Shown piece after piece: positions 24,213 to 36,435 of a stretch of 64,000 bases of DNA. A program made the position numbers and the translations under genes. Under the pieces are notes generated by a model. That model saw only the letters and a list, made by a program, of their open reading frames with translations, ran no database searches and was not told where the DNA came from. Each line of letters starts with the position of its first letter. Within the stretch, counting starts at the first letter, position 1. Source of the DNA: Apus apus (Eukaryota > Chordata > Aves > Apodiformes > Apodidae); the NCBI RefSeq assembly GCF_020740795.1, contig NC_067300.1, positions 186,001-250,000 of the forward strand, written 5' to 3'.

Positions 24213-27200
24213 GTGAGCCGGCGGGGCCGGGGGAGGACAGGGTCGGGGAGCGAACGTGGCCCGACTTGGGGGCAGCCCCGTTGGCCGGAGACTGGCGGTA
24301 GGCAGGACGGGGTGGGACCCCGGGGTTCTCTCCGGTCCTGCTGCCTCCTCTGGGCTTGAAGCAGAGGCGAGCCCGGCCCGCAGGCCTGCGGAAAACTCCA
24401 CCAAAGTCACTGCTGGTTTTAGTTCAGGTCTGGTGGCTTTGTTCCGAGCTGCTGGTCCTGCGGGAGGGCGAGCGCGGTGCTCCGCTCCCGGGTTGGTGCT
24501 TCCCTCTGCATCCCTTCTCGCGTGGATGCTGCCTGTTCATAGCAGTGACAAGAAGAATTAAGAGCATGTCTGTAAAGTGTCCGTGCTTCTATCCTGGCGT
24601 GACTGTAAGGTGACCTTCCTCGGGGGTGGGTGATGCAGCCGGTCGCCGACACCCGAGCGGCTTCTCCGCAGGGAGAGCCGCGGTGCCGGAGCAGCCGGGA
24701 GCTGGTGGGCTCAGTGCTGAGGGAGTGCCCTCCCTAAAGCTCGGGTCACGATTTCATCTACCTTTGGGACCAAAAAAAAAAATAGCAAAACCTGATCCAG
24801 CTTTCGGTTGGGATAATTTGCAATATTGTTTATAATAATAAATAATTAAACCAAAATTATACGGGAAAGCAGCATTGAAGAGATGTCCTTTGCAGTCCCC
24901 AAGCACTGTCTGGGTGGCCAGGCCAGGGCTGTGTCTGCAATGCTCACTGGCAGGTCCCTGCGGACTCTTCCTCAGGACCTGGGGTCCTCATAATGGTTCT
25001 GCCAGGGTCTCCCACTGCGGGTGGCACACTGACCTTGCCAAGTGGGAGACTATGTCACTGGCACCCTGCTTTGTGACTAGTTAATATAAGGAAACCAGGC
25101 TCCTGAGCTTATCTAGTGTGGGTAATAATTCTTTATCTAAGTTTGTGAACAGCTTTGAGATTTACAGACACAAAGGTCTGTGTGAGGAGCTGTTGTTTGT
25201 TATTGCAACACTTGAGTATGGTGACTTCCTCTACCCTGGAAAAGTTGCCTGGGCTGGTTTTCCTTCCTCTCCCACCCGTTCCTTCCCCATGCCTTCAGCT
25301 AGGTGGAGAGGAAACTTTAAAAGTGGTGGAGGTTCTCTGTTTTCCATTTTGCCTCCAAACTAATCACTGGAGCTACACCTGGGAAAATATTATTAAACAG
25401 GCTGGCCTTTCTATTATCAAAAGTGTAGATCTGGAAAAAGCTGAAACAAACAAACAAACAAACAAACAAAAAACAAACCCCAGCAACCTGCTTGGTAAAT
25501 TAACAGCAGATTGAAGGCTCTGCCCTGGAAAGGACTGAGCGGATGATTACAGCAACATTAGAACATCTTTTCCATTCTAGCCTGGTGTTATACCAGTGAA
25601 CCTTTAGGCAGGCTTAGTGCCTCAGTGCCAGCTTGTGCCACCCTTGTGCCAGCTTCCCACAACACAGAGATGGGTTCTGCCAGCAGGCCTGAACTTCAGG
25701 TTGATACAGCAGCTTAGTGAACATTGTAACTCGTAATTATTTTATCTGGTTTAGCTTCGCATCCTGCATAGCTGCTCAGTGCCCCCTCCCACTGTGGAGG
25801 GCTTCTCGGGCTGTGGTTGAACAGGCTGATGTTCTCCTTAACTGGCCATGTGTGCCCCAACTGGGCACTGCTATGGTAGGATACAGCTGCTTGGCACTTA
25901 AGGGGAATGTGCTGGATGCTGAGAGCTGCCCAGGAAGCCCTCCTGTCTCTGTTAAGGTTTTATCACTAGGGCTGCTCTGATTCTCCAGCTGCAAGAAGCA
26001 GCTTCTGTAAGAACCCAACCAAGTGCAGCAAGATGGTGTATCCATGCCCATCAACTGCAAAGTGGCAGAGGAAGAGAGGAAGCTCTTCCTGTCTGTGTTT
26101 TGGGGGAAGGAGGGGCTCACAGGATGTCACCTTGGCTCTGCTTTCTGGTCCAGGTGATTTGATCCAAGGTGATTTGGATGCAGATCACGGCAAGATGGCA
26201 GAGGCTGGGGCCAAAGGATCCTCCTGGCACATCCAGGGGTGCAGTGAGCCAGTGGGACAGTGGTTCTGTCTGCTCGATTCTGTCTGCTCTTCCTTGCTAA
26301 CCTCCATCAGTGGATCAGCAGAAGTGCTTCTGAAGAAATCCCTGCTCAGAGTCAGCTTCCAGCATCCTAGAAGCTCTCATCAGCCTGGCTGTGCTGGCAC
26401 AGCCCACAGGTCACTGTTGGACACCAACCATGGTCTCCGGGGAGCCAGCAGCATCCAGGGACAAGGATGGTGAGGCTGATACTGGGCAGAGAAATCACCA
26501 TGATGGCTTCCCTACCACTCGTGCCTTGGTGGCCTGTCACAGCAGCATCTGAGGGTCTTGGTGTTGGAGGTCTTTACCCTTGTGGATCAGCTGTGAACTG
26601 AGATCTGGGGAAGTTAAAGCAGATCAGAAAGTGCAGGAGGTCAGTGGTGGCCCTGGGCTCTGCTTCCTCCCCAGTGCAGCACTTGCCTGTGCTTCTGGGC
26701 CTGGAGAGCTGGTGGCCCCAGCAGGAGGGAGGGGATGGTTTGTAGGTTATTGTCTGTAGGTTATTGTAGCTGTTATTGTCTGGGCCCTTGCCAAGGACAG
26801 GAATGTAAATGCATAAAAGTGACCATGAGGTGTCTGCTCATTCCTGGGCACTTGCTCTGGCTGGGGAATGCTGGGCTCATGAGGGGCTCTGGAGGTAGGA
26901 CACCATCCCACATCTCATGGCAGGATCTCTTCCACATCTGGTGAGCTAACCCTGCTCTTTGCCTAAGAAGAATCAGTCTCAGCTCATTAGCAGAGGTCCT
27001 CTTTGAGCCACTACATTGTCAGCGCAGGTGCACGGAGTTCAGTTGTTTGACCAAGGAGCACATTCTTGTCACAGATTCAGCTCAGCTCAACCTGGCACTT
27101 CCAAGGAACAGCAGCAAAAAAGCTTTTTGACATGTTTCTACCCTTCATTTCTTCCCAGAGTGCTTCTGTTTTTGCTTTGGGATTCTGTATATCAAAGTTA

Positions 27201-30200
27201 CCTTTGGTTTTGGGCCATTTCTCAGCTTCCCAAGCAAGATGTGCTACAGTTCTGCAAGGAGAACATGTGTGTGGTTGCACCAGTCTTGCTGGGTTCCTCC
27301 CAGGTGGATATGGAAACCAAAGGCAGTTGGCAAAGTAGATGAATGGGTTATATCAAAGGCTTTGTATTTGTCAATGTTCTGGTGTCCTCTCTATGCCACT
27401 TGCTGGTAGCAGAAACAGGAACACCATGATGGACCAGAAGGAAGATTTCTCCCATGGCTTCCTTCCCCAGTGACACAGTGTGACAGGCTGACCGAGGTAG
27501 CACTGCCTGCTGCCCCCTGAGCTAAATTCAGCTCCCATTGCAGAACAGGCACAGTCGTGGCCGCACAGCCCCAGTATGGTGCAGCTCTCCCAGACCTTGC
27601 TGCCCTCGAGGTGAAGGGTGGCTCCTGCGGCCACAGCTGCCCTCTCTTGCCACATATTCCTCTTCCTCATGTTCATGTGTTTGGCTGAGCACACATGTGG
27701 AGCAGTGGGAAATGATGTGTCAGCCTGGACAATGCCAAGTGCCCTGTCCTGGCACTCACAGCCCTTTGTGCCAGCACAGCAGGGAATCTGCTAGACCCGT
27801 GCCAGGCAGCTCTGGTGCCTGGGAGCTGGCAGGTGCCCACGCTGTAGGAGAAGAGGTGGTGATGGGTGGGGGTGTCTGGGAGATCTGTGGGGTGTAGTCC
27901 CCAGGAAGAGATGTTTTCTCCAACTGCCTCACTGCCTGCCTTCACTTGCCTGCCTCCCTGCTGCTCCTGTTTGAAAGCCAGGGAAAGAAACTCTCAAGGA
28001 AAGCTGTGTGCTGAGAGTGGGGTGAGCTGCAGGAGCAAGTGCATAAAAAGTCCATTATTTTCTTTGCCACATGATTTACTTCTTCACTTAAGAAGTAAAA
28101 ATGGGACTTCAGAGCTGATACTTTAGAAGGTTTTTTTTAATGTGGCTCCTGAGTGCTTCCAGTGTCATCTAACAGCTTTCTAATTGTAAGCTGAATCACA
28201 TAAATGAAGGACAGACAAAACTAAGAACTCCTGTAGTCCCTACGGACAGACTCCTCCAGACCTGAGAGATTCAGAACAACTTTGTGATCTTGCTTGCAAG
28301 TGCAGCTGAGCTTCAGGATTTTACTCTGACCTGATCCAGCCAGCACTGGTCATACAGCAGCACTTTCACAACACAAATACAACTCTTCAGTTTCCGTGAT
28401 CAGGGTACAATGGTCACTACCATTAAGTGCAAGTATTCCCAGTGCAGCACTAAATTATTGGTGGGCCAGAGGGAGACTGTTGCTCTACTCAGGTTCACCT
28501 GTCCCTTGCTGCAACACCCGCAGCCCCCTGGTCTGCTACAGATCAATATTGCCTCAGGGCCGTGGTGATGGGAGTAACAGCATCTCTGTGCTGGGACTGT
28601 AACCAGTTGTGGGGACCTGCTGGGAACTTGTATGCAATTTCCATCCCTAGAATTTTTCAAAACTAGGTACAACCCTGAACAACACTATCTATCTTCACAT
28701 TTCATTTTGCCTTGAGTAGGAGGCTGGACTAGATGATTTCCAGAAGTCCCTTCTACTCTAATTTTTCTCCCCAGGATTTTGAGCCTGTAACTAAAAGGAG
28801 AACAGATCAAGCTGTCTGTGTAAACACTCTGCTGAGCCTGCTGGGGGCTGGGCCAGGCCTTGGGGCAAGAAGGGGGAGCAGCCCAGGCAGGTGTGGGCAG
28901 GGCTCTGCCTGCTCTGCGGCCCATGCCTGGGCAGGAGCAGGAGCCGGGCTGGCGTGGCTGTTTCTGGTGAGTTCACCAGGGCTTGTCCTGAATGCAGGTG
29001 TCCAGCCAATACTGGCTCTGGTGAACAGGCAGGAGGGTCTGATCCAGCCTGAAACCTGCCAATATGAACTTTATCTGCAAAAATCTGTTATTCATGGATT
29101 TGCACCAGCATCATGTGTTTGCAGATCAGACTTTTGCAAGAAATGATGTTGGGATTTTAATAAAATGTTGGAAAACCTGCAGTCTGATTTATCCTATGGT
29201 TAGACCACAGGCACAGGGTCGTGGGGGATGTCTGCATGGTCAGACCTCTCACCAAGCAGGAGCTGCCTTCAGGAGTAGTCAGTTCCCATGAGGACAGTAT
29301 GAGGGTAGGCAATAGTAGTAATGGTATAATTGCCTGTGCTGGGACTGAAAGTGCTGCCTGGAAGCTGCCTGTTTTTTGCAGAAGGTGACCACAGAGGTCT
29401 GTTGCCAGCCTGGCACAGCCAAGTGAGTCATTGCTGAAGCCTACCCTGTGCATATGGAGATGTGAGCAGATGCTCGGGCCAGTGCATTGCTCAGCTGCTC
29501 CTGGCCACACCTGTTTGCAAGACCACCCTGCAGATAGTCTCACATAAGTGGTTGTGAAGAGTTTTTTATTCCAAGTGGCTGGTGGGCTCATGCTTTCCTG
29601 TGTTACAGGTAGTGATGCTAAGGCTGCTGGGCAGTCCCAGACAGATGGCTGCCATCCAGGGACTGAGGACACTCGGAGGCATCAGAGGGGACGTGCAGAA
29701 CACCGTAGACACACCATCACCAATGGCATGGACTTCAGCATGGTAAGGGGATGGCCCTGTTGTGGGCTCCAGAGAAGGGGCCGGTCGTCCCTGGGGGAAG
29801 GTGGATTGCAGGGGTCCCTCACTGCTGACACCAGATCTGTGTGGGCTGTGGCTCCCCAGTGTGCACCCTGCATGAGTGAGCCATGGGGTGTCAGGCAGAT
29901 CCTGTTAGTTTGGATACAAAGCTCTGTTGATGTACATGGAGGTCCTGCCATTGCTTCTGAGGTGATTTCTGACCCAAATCGTGTTGGACAGGGAGGAGGC
30001 ACGTGTCCCCTTGCCTGTCCCCAGAGCAGGGCAGCCCATGGAGCCACTGTTGACTGCACAGGTGCCTTCCCTGTGGGCAAAAACTTGGGCAGGGAAAGGC
30101 AGACATGTGAGTGCAGGAGCAGGGTCTCTGGGCCTTCCAAGCACTCCAGTGCAGGTCAGGCACACTGCATCCTGGGAAGCAGCGGGGCTGGGCTGCCAGA

Positions 30201-33200
30201 TGTTCTCCGTAGGTCCGGGCTCAAGCATGCTGATCCTCCTAGCTCCCAAGAGACTTCTTGCCAGTAATGCAGATAAATTAGCATTTAATTTAGCTGGGCA
30301 GCCCAGGATGGAGGGATCAGCTGCCCTCTCTTTGTCCCTGAGTGGAGAATGCTTGGATCACATTGGCTGGATGAAGGGATCTGCACTGCTCGCAAGCTGC
30401 CTGGACATGTTACCCACAAGCTCTAGGTACATTTTCCTGGGAAGAGAGCCAAGATAGCCTGCAGGATGAGTGATCTGCAGGATGAGTGATCTGCAGGACG
30501 AGCGCTGGCTGGTGTCAGAGCTGCAGCTGAGGCTATCACCTCTGCACTTCCACTCCTCACATGCTGGTGTCACCCTGTGCCTCAACAGCAGGGCTGAGTG
30601 GTGGCTTGGGCAGCATCGATGCCAGCCTGGTCCTGGCTTTGGGGGACATGACATGCTACGATGTCTGGCCTGGGGAGGGGGGTTGTGCACACATGGTTTG
30701 CTGGGCTTACAGCCATGCAAGGGATGGAGTGCTCTTGGACTCTAAGCAGGGAGTAATACATGTAGATGTGTGTATCTGGGGATGGTGGTCTCTGGTCCTC
30801 AGGATTTTGGTGGCTGGGAGTTGCTGTTTCAGGGAGGGGAAGGTCCCTCCTTCCCTGGCAAGGCTCCCTGTTGGTGCAGCTCCAGGCAGCTCCAGGCCCC
30901 GAATCCAGGCTGAGCCCATCACTGTCCCAAGCTCAAGGTCTTGCCTGGCACTGGTGAGGGGCTGGTGGCCCATGTGTCACACTGAGAGACAGGAGCAGTC
31001 CTGGCATAAAGGGGCTGTTCGGGGGGTTAAGAGGCTTCAGGGCTGGCCACAGGGATGGGGAAGTGCTGCAGCCTGAAGAAGGTCTTGGTATGGTCTTTCT
31101 TGTCCCTGGGGGTGGGGATCTGTTCAGAGTCACTTCTGAGCTGAATCACCCCCCTCCCAGCTCTCCCACAAGCTCTCTTGCTCTGGCCTGGTGTTTCCCT
31201 TGCCTCTGTTTCTCCAGGTTGTTGTGGGAGGCAGATTCTCTGCCTTTCTTCCCCCCTCCCCATGTACCAAGTGCTGCCTTCCATGTGCTCCTGCCCTTAG
31301 AGAACAGGTGTCTGTCCCCATCCTGCAGGCAGGGAACCTTCCCTGGCATCCTGGCCTTTGGGTATTCATCCCACTTCTGAGCATAGAGAGATAGCTGGAG
31401 CAGGCTTGACTGCAGCAACAACTGAATCCCTGTGCAGGACATTGCTGTCACCTCCCCACTGATGCTGCAGAGACAAGTCAATCAGCTGTGATGAGGATAA
31501 TTTGTCTAAAGCCAGGGAGGGGGGTGGCTGCGAGTGGGTGCACTGTCCATCCTGCATCCCCACATTCATCTTGAGCAGCAAAGTGGAGGTGGGGGCTGTG
31601 CTGCAGTGCTGGAACCCTCTGCACCACCATGGCTCCTGTCTGCTGGTGTTTTTCAGCCAGTTCGTGATTGATCGGCCTGATTTCCCCATGGCCACAGGGA
31701 ATGGCTGGGATGAGACCTTCTGTGAGAGGCTGAGCCCAGGGTATGGCACTGTCCCCTCCCCTTCTACCCTGGGTAGCACCAGTCAAGCCCAGCACTCTGC
31801 CTTCCTCCTGCTCCAGAACCTGCCTCTGTCCCCAGAGCATCCTGTCCTTGGCCAGATGCCATCTGTCCCCACACCTGGCAGTGCTGGTGAGGTCCTGCTG
31901 CTCTGTGAGATGCTGCCTCTTCCTTCAGCCACCATGCTGGCCAGCAAGCCTGGTGGGACCAGGGCAGGCCAGGCAGTGGTGGGCTGCAGCCCCAGCTGGG
32001 TGGGGGTCCTTGCCACATACAGCACCTTCTTTGTGCCCCTCAGCAGCAGCCTGTGTAGCAGCAAAGCTCTGCACTTCTTCCTGTGGGTATGTCTGTCTGT
32101 CCGTCCAAGCATGGGGGCAGTTTTGGGGGAGGGCTGTCATGTTGCAAACAGCATTTCCAGGAGCAGCAGGAGCATGAACAGCCTTGGGTAAGGGGGGCTG
32201 GTGGCTGGTGTAGGGAGGTTGGGTGACTTTGGGGCTGGCCATGGGGACAGGGCAGTGTTGGCAGCCTGAGGAAGGTCTTGATATGGTCTCACTTGTCCCT
32301 CGGGGTGGGGATCTGTCCAAGGTCACTTCTGAGCTGAATCCCCCTCCCTCCAGATGCTCTCCAAAGCAGCAGGAGAGGTTCTGAGCACCCAGCAGCTTCT
32401 GGGTGATCGAAGTCCCACTGGTGCCTGCAGCCCAGTCTGTGCCCTGGTGGTGGAGACCAGGCAGAGAAGGCAGAGGCAGCAGAGCAGGCAGCTCTGCTCT
32501 TGGCATGGAGAGAGGGGCAGGAGCTGGGGAGCAGGCAGGTATGGCTTGGGAGAAGGGGAGTGGGAGCCTAGGCTCACTGGTGGAGGGCTGAGGAAAGGGT
32601 CACTGCACCAATCGCTCTTTCCCAGGGATGTCCCATCTTCTCTCCCCACCTCTGTGATTGCTGGTGGCAGCAGAGCAGGGGACCCTGTGTCCCTGGGGCA
32701 CAGATCCCCATCATGGAAGGATCAAGCCATGCTGCCCTGCCCAGCCTTGTCTGTTCCACCATCTGGTGCAGGGTCCAGCTCTGCTTGTCCCAGGGGCTGG
32801 GCTGGGGACAGGAGCCCCACGCATGTGGCCTCACAGCAGGACAAAGCTGAGTGGGGAGCAGAGTCTTGGGGAATCAGAACTGCAGGTTTCCCCCTGTTTC
32901 CAGCCTACAGGTTTATCTTGGCTACTGCTGAGAACTCAGTGTGTTTGTGCTGCTGGCTGGTGCTCACAGCCTTGAGGGGCTAGGGGAGCAGCTGCAGGCT
33001 CTGCTCTTGCTTCATCCCCGGGTAAATACAAGGCATAAAAATCTGCGCCTGCAGAGGCGGCCTGACTGTCCTTCACCTGCTTTGGTTGTTCTCCCAAACT
33101 GGAGGACCCTTCCTCCAAAGCAGCATCTGGCAGGAGCTGTCATCCCTCTTCTCTGCAGTTTTTCATGGGGACAGGGGCCAAGACCCCTGCCCATATCCAT

Positions 33201-34877
33201 ATTCCTCCACTCCTCATGCAGAAACCATCTCCTGGGCCTTGACAAGGCCTTGGTGGGGAGGGTGTAACATCTCTGCATGCTCTGTCCTGCAGCTGAAGCA
33301 CATGAAAGAGCTGGAACAGGAGAAGGATTTCCTGCTGCAGGGTCTGGAGCTCATAGAGCATGCCCGGGAGTGGTACCAACAGCACATCCAGTTCATGCAG
33401 GAGCGCCAGAGGCTCCTGGGGAGAAACAAAACCAGTGCTGTGAGTCTGGGGCTTGCTCTTGGGGTGCCCATCTACTTCGGTGGGTCTGGGGATGCCCTGT
33501 GGGTTTGGAGAACCAGCCTGGGACTTGGCTGGACCTGGAGCTGGCCCCATGGTAACACCCAGCCTCTTCCTCCTCCCTGTCCCTCAGGAATTCCTCTCTG
33601 AGGGTGGCCAGAGCCACCTGGAGCGCCTGGTCCCCAAGCTGCAGGAGGTGAACCGCTGCCTGGGTGACCTCCTTTCCACCGCCAGCAAGGTGAGAGCAGC
33701 AGATCAGCAGCTTGTGGCTGGTTGTGTGAAGTTGGGACCCATCTTGTCCCCCCTTACACTCATGGCTGAGCTGGCATCAAAGCTGCTAGAGTTTCCTCAA
33801 GCTCTAGGAGGGGGTGACTTTGCTCTGTGGGCAAGGTAGTTGGATGGGGGAGGGTCAAGAGGACAGCACAGCTTGTCCTGAGCTGGACTGGAGGATGCTC
33901 AAGGCATCTCCCAAAAAGGTGTAGCCATTTACAAGGGAATAAGGAAAGCATCCTGCTGAGTTGCTGATTTGGCCCTCTCAAGAGCTGGCTGTCCTGCTGG
34001 GCTCCTGACAGAAGCTGAGCACACTGGCAGGAATGCTTCCCACCTCTGCCTGCCTTGCTGGAGCCCCTGCAAAGGCTTGTGCTGGGGCTTTGATCCTGTG
34101 CTGGGGTTCTCTCAGCTCCCCATATGCCACAGAAGCAGCTTCTGGCCTTGGGAAAGGCTGGGGAGAGCCAGTGAGGAGGAGGCTCAATGGCTCATCCCTC
34201 CTCATCATCTTCTCTGCAGCCGGTGACCCCCTCCTCAGCTGTGAGCAGGCTGGTCCCCATGGTGTCCCCAGCCTCAGCAGGCTCCCAGCAAGCCATCAAC
34301 ATGCTGAAGGAGCAAAACCGGCTTCTCACCAAGGTACTGGAGGAAGGAGATCCCTTTCGAGGGGTGGGGGTGGGGCTGGAGAAGGAATAGGAAGCAGTGG
34401 AAAATATTCCTTCAGCTTGGCCAACCTTAGTCATCCCAGAGAAGGGCATGTGGGCTGGAGACCCTCCGTTATGCAGCTGTGTCCAGCTGTTTGCTGGAGA
34501 AGGGTCTGTGGGTGGGCATGGGGCATCCCTACTGCAGGGAAAAGATTATGACAGATGCAGGTCAGGAGAGGGTGCAGAGCTGTGGCTGGAGTCTGTGGCT
34601 GCTTCCCCAGGCTGCTGGGGAAGGAACACCCATGATGCCCCTGCCATGGCCAGGCTGGCTGCTGGGATTCACATCCCAGCACCTGCAGTGCAGCAAACAC
34701 TAGTGCTTCCATTCTCTGAGCAGCATTTTCATCCTCTGTCCCATGCAGGAGGTGACCGACAAGAGCGAACGCATCACCCAGTTGGAGCAAGAGAAATCTG
34801 CCCTGATCAAGCAGCTCTTTGAGGCTCGTGCCCGCAATAACCATGAAACAAGCCAGCTGGACTCCACCTTCATCTAG
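23807..34877 (+). CDS. SAPCD2: Suppressor APC domain-containing protein 2 (6 coding exons)
   Basis: The CDS joins 23807-24212, 29609-29742, 33293-33439, 33588-33689, 34220-34333 and 34749-34877. That is 1032 nt and 343 residues, and all introns are GT-AG. Human SAPCD2 (C9orf140, p42.3) is about 394 residues as I recall it. The family protein acts at the cell cortex and spindle in dividing epithelial and neural cells and has been linked to spindle orientation through LGN. The N-terminus is a conserved EF-hand-like helical domain (GLPRAFLQSLRTLFDILDDR, then GYVHLREIESRW and SGYLTFERFVLGLR, residues about 16-88). A poorly conserved Pro/Gly/Arg-rich linker follows to about residue 160, then the conserved RRHTITNGMDF motif. 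Two coiled coils follow (residues about 181-228 and 292-330), and the C-terminus is LDSTFI. The linker is about 50 residues shorter than in human. The start at 23807 is favoured over an in-frame GTG one codon upstream. Confidence 0.94.
25444..25482 (+). repeat. (AAAC)n microsatellite
   Basis: About eight AAAC/CAAA steps followed by a short A-run, in SAPCD2 intron 1. Confidence 0.9.
28641..28766 (+). mobile_element. CR1 LINE 3'-end fragment
   Basis: A weakly conserved CR1 tail: GAATTTTTCAAAACTAGGTA, then GGAGGCTGGACTAGATGATT and AGTCCCTTCTACTCTAATTT. This matches the CR1 pattern of GGCTGGA-CTAGATGA and GGTCCCTTCCA. It lies in SAPCD2 intron 1. Confidence 0.6.
29609..29742 (+). CDS. SAPCD2: SAPCD2 coding exon 2
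   Basis: Encodes residues 136-180: GSDAKAAGQSQTDGCHPGTE and then RAEHRRHTITNGMDFSM. The RRHTI-x-x-G-x-D block corresponds to RRRHTIASGVD of the human protein and anchors the exon. The acceptor is GTTACAG and the donor is ATG followed by GTAAGG. Confidence 0.9.
30459..30506 (+). repeat. 16-bp tandem repeat, three copies
   Basis: CTGCAGGATGAGTGAT occurs twice exactly, followed by a diverged third copy (CTGCAGGACGAGCGCT), in SAPCD2 intron 2. Confidence 0.85.
31031..31160 (+). repeat. Intronic duplicated segment, copy 1
   Basis: About 130 bp that recurs at 32222-32353 in the same orientation, roughly 1.2 kb away, inside SAPCD2 intron 2. Shared blocks include GGGCTGGCCA, GCAGCCTGA-GAAGGTCTTG, GTGGGGATCTGT and GTCACTTCTGAGCTGAATC. 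Both copies end in a pyrimidine run and CAG. The origin is unknown; it is not an obvious CR1. Confidence 0.8.
32222..32353 (+). repeat. Intronic duplicated segment, copy 2
   Basis: Partner of the segment at 31031-31160. Homology ends abruptly at the CAG after the pyrimidine run. Estimated by eye, about four bases in five agree, so the duplication is not recent. Confidence 0.8.
33293..33439 (+). CDS. SAPCD2: SAPCD2 coding exon 3 (first coiled coil)
   Basis: Encodes residues 181-229: LKHMKELEQEKDFLLQGLEL, then WYQQHIQFMQERQRLLG and RNKTSA. Heptad-rich and strongly conserved (human LLKQMKELEQEKEVLLQGLE). The acceptor is CCTGCAG and the donor is GCT followed by GTGAGT. The exon is exactly 49 codons. 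Confidence 0.94.
33588..33689 (+). CDS. SAPCD2: SAPCD2 coding exon 4
   Basis: Encodes residues 230-263: EFLSEGGQSHLERLVPKLQE then VNRCLGDLLSTASK. This matches LGRLLPKVQEVARCLGELL in human. The acceptor is CCTCAG and the donor is AAG followed by GTGAGA. The preceding intron is only 148 bp. Confidence 0.92.
34220..34333 (+). CDS. SAPCD2: SAPCD2 coding exon 5
   Basis: Encodes residues 264-301: a Pro/Ser-rich stretch (PVTPSSAVSRLVPMVSPASA) followed by the start of the second coiled coil, INMLKEQNRLLTK. The acceptor is CTGCAG and the donor is AAG followed by GTACTG. Confidence 0.93.
34749..34877 (+). CDS. SAPCD2: SAPCD2 coding exon 6 (terminal)
   Basis: Encodes residues 302-343: EVTDKSERITQLEQEKSALI, KQLFEARARNNHET and SQLDSTFI, then TAG. 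The tail is nearly identical to the human C-terminus as I recall it. The acceptor is ATGCAG. Confidence 0.95.
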   Translation, partial: EVTDKSERITQLEQEKSALIKQLFEARARNNHETSQLDSTFI

Positions 34878-36435
34878 TGTCCATCACCCCGCTCCCCATC
34901 CTCCACCTTCCCTGGGGGTTTTGTGGGACTCTTGCCCAAAACCCACCGCACTCATTGCTCCAGGTGCCATATCTCAAGGTCTGGAGCTGCTGGTTGCATC
35001 TCAGCAGGAGGAAGCTGGGAAGGCAGTTCCCCACCCAGGGAGCACCCTCACTGCTCTGCTGCTGCACTCTCCAGCCCTGCTGCTGTCAAGCTGCTCCTTT
35101 TCTGTCTCTGGATGGACTGCAGGGACTGTGTCCCCAGTCCTGTGTCCCCAGCATTCTGGGGGAAGCGGCTGCTGCCCGTGCTGCCCGCACAGGGGGAGCT
35201 GAGGTTTGGCTTCTCTCAGAAAAAGATGATGGCTCTTCAGTACTCCAGCTAGCATCTCTAGGCTGTTGAAGGGTGGCCTGTCTCCTGCTTTCCTGTTTGT
35301 CAGAGGACGAGATTGAAGATCCAATGGGACATGCCTGGCTCCTCTCTGCTGCCTGACTTGTGCCTGCTACAACACTACACAGGGCCAGAGCTGTGCCCAA
35401 GCTGGTGCTCCTGGTGTAACTCTATCCAGTTTGCAGTAGTGATGCCATAGTGGCTGTTTACACATCTGTAGGCTCCTAGAGTTAATGAGCCAGAGACCCA
35501 AACGAGGTAGCCTGAACCTCTGAGCTGCTGTTCCAGGCTCCCTGCAGATCAAGGCAGACACCTCGACATCACTGTGTTTGGCTTGACCTATCAAAGATCT
35601 CCTTCTGACTGCCAGGCTTAGAATTCTTTTATGTATTTAGCTGAACCTGGGTGATGGAGTGGAGGCTGATAGTCCCTTCCTTTGCACATCTCCAAGTGGA
35701 GAAACAGCAGCTTTGCCTCTCCAGGTGGTGTGTGCTGGCTCCCCTTCCAGGTCTCTGTGAAGGGTGGTGGTCTGAGCATGGGTCCTGTTAGTCCGATGCA
35801 TCTCAGGATGCCTCCTCCTTCCCACCCAACTCAATGATGATGCTTGAGCTGAACAATGTCTTCCATGTAGCTTGGTACTTGGTATTTATGGTACTTTCAT
35901 AGGAGATCCTTGTGAATCCCCATGTAGCACAGGCCTGTCCTTCTGTAGTTCCAAGACCAGGACCTTTCTCTCTGGGATTGTTTTATGATCTGAGTCTTGG
36001 CACGCTGTTACATGATGCACTGAGTTGGGTAGAAGCTGCTGGACCTGCCCTGGGCTTGGCACCATGCAGATCAATTCCCTTCTCGCTCCTGTTTTTATCT
36101 GTCCAGTGCTGTCTGTCCCATCCAGCTCCTCAATTTGAGGTTGATAATGACCTGAAACTCACTGCAAGGCATGAATCTCTGCTCTTCACTCATGCCTGCT
36201 GCCCCGTGCCAGAGTGGGAACCAGCAAAGTGCAAGGCAGAGGCTAAGAGCAAGGCCATGACTGGTCATGTCCCCTCTCTGCAGGAGTAGGGTGTTAGTTG
36301 TCCCCTGGGCATCAGTGTTTGCCATCACATGATGCCACCTCTGGTGCCTGTGTTGCCTGAGATTTAGTTAAAAGTGGCTCTCTTTATGAGGGGGGTCACC
36401 TGTCTGTAGGGATAATAAAGTGAGGTGAGCTATTT
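34878..36435 (+). other. SAPCD2: SAPCD2 3'UTR
   Basis: The stretch between the SAPCD2 stop codon and the first convincing plus-strand AATAAA. No open frame of interest and no splice-linked exon is seen. Its extent is inferred from the poly(A) signal at 36414. Confidence 0.65.
36414..36419 (+). terminator. SAPCD2: SAPCD2 poly(A) signal
   Basis: AATAAA in GGATAATAAAGTGAGG. A T-rich stretch with CTGTCTCTCTG follows within 40 nt, consistent with a cleavage site near 36435-36440. Confidence 0.65.

Larger units (their letters stand above)
24213..29608 (+). other. SAPCD2: SAPCD2 intron 1
   Basis: This 5.4-kb intron starts GTGAGC and ends GTTACAG. It holds an (AAAC)n microsatellite and a CR1 tail. 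I see no other exon with family similarity. Open frames in it are uncorrelated with splice signals. Confidence 0.7.
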
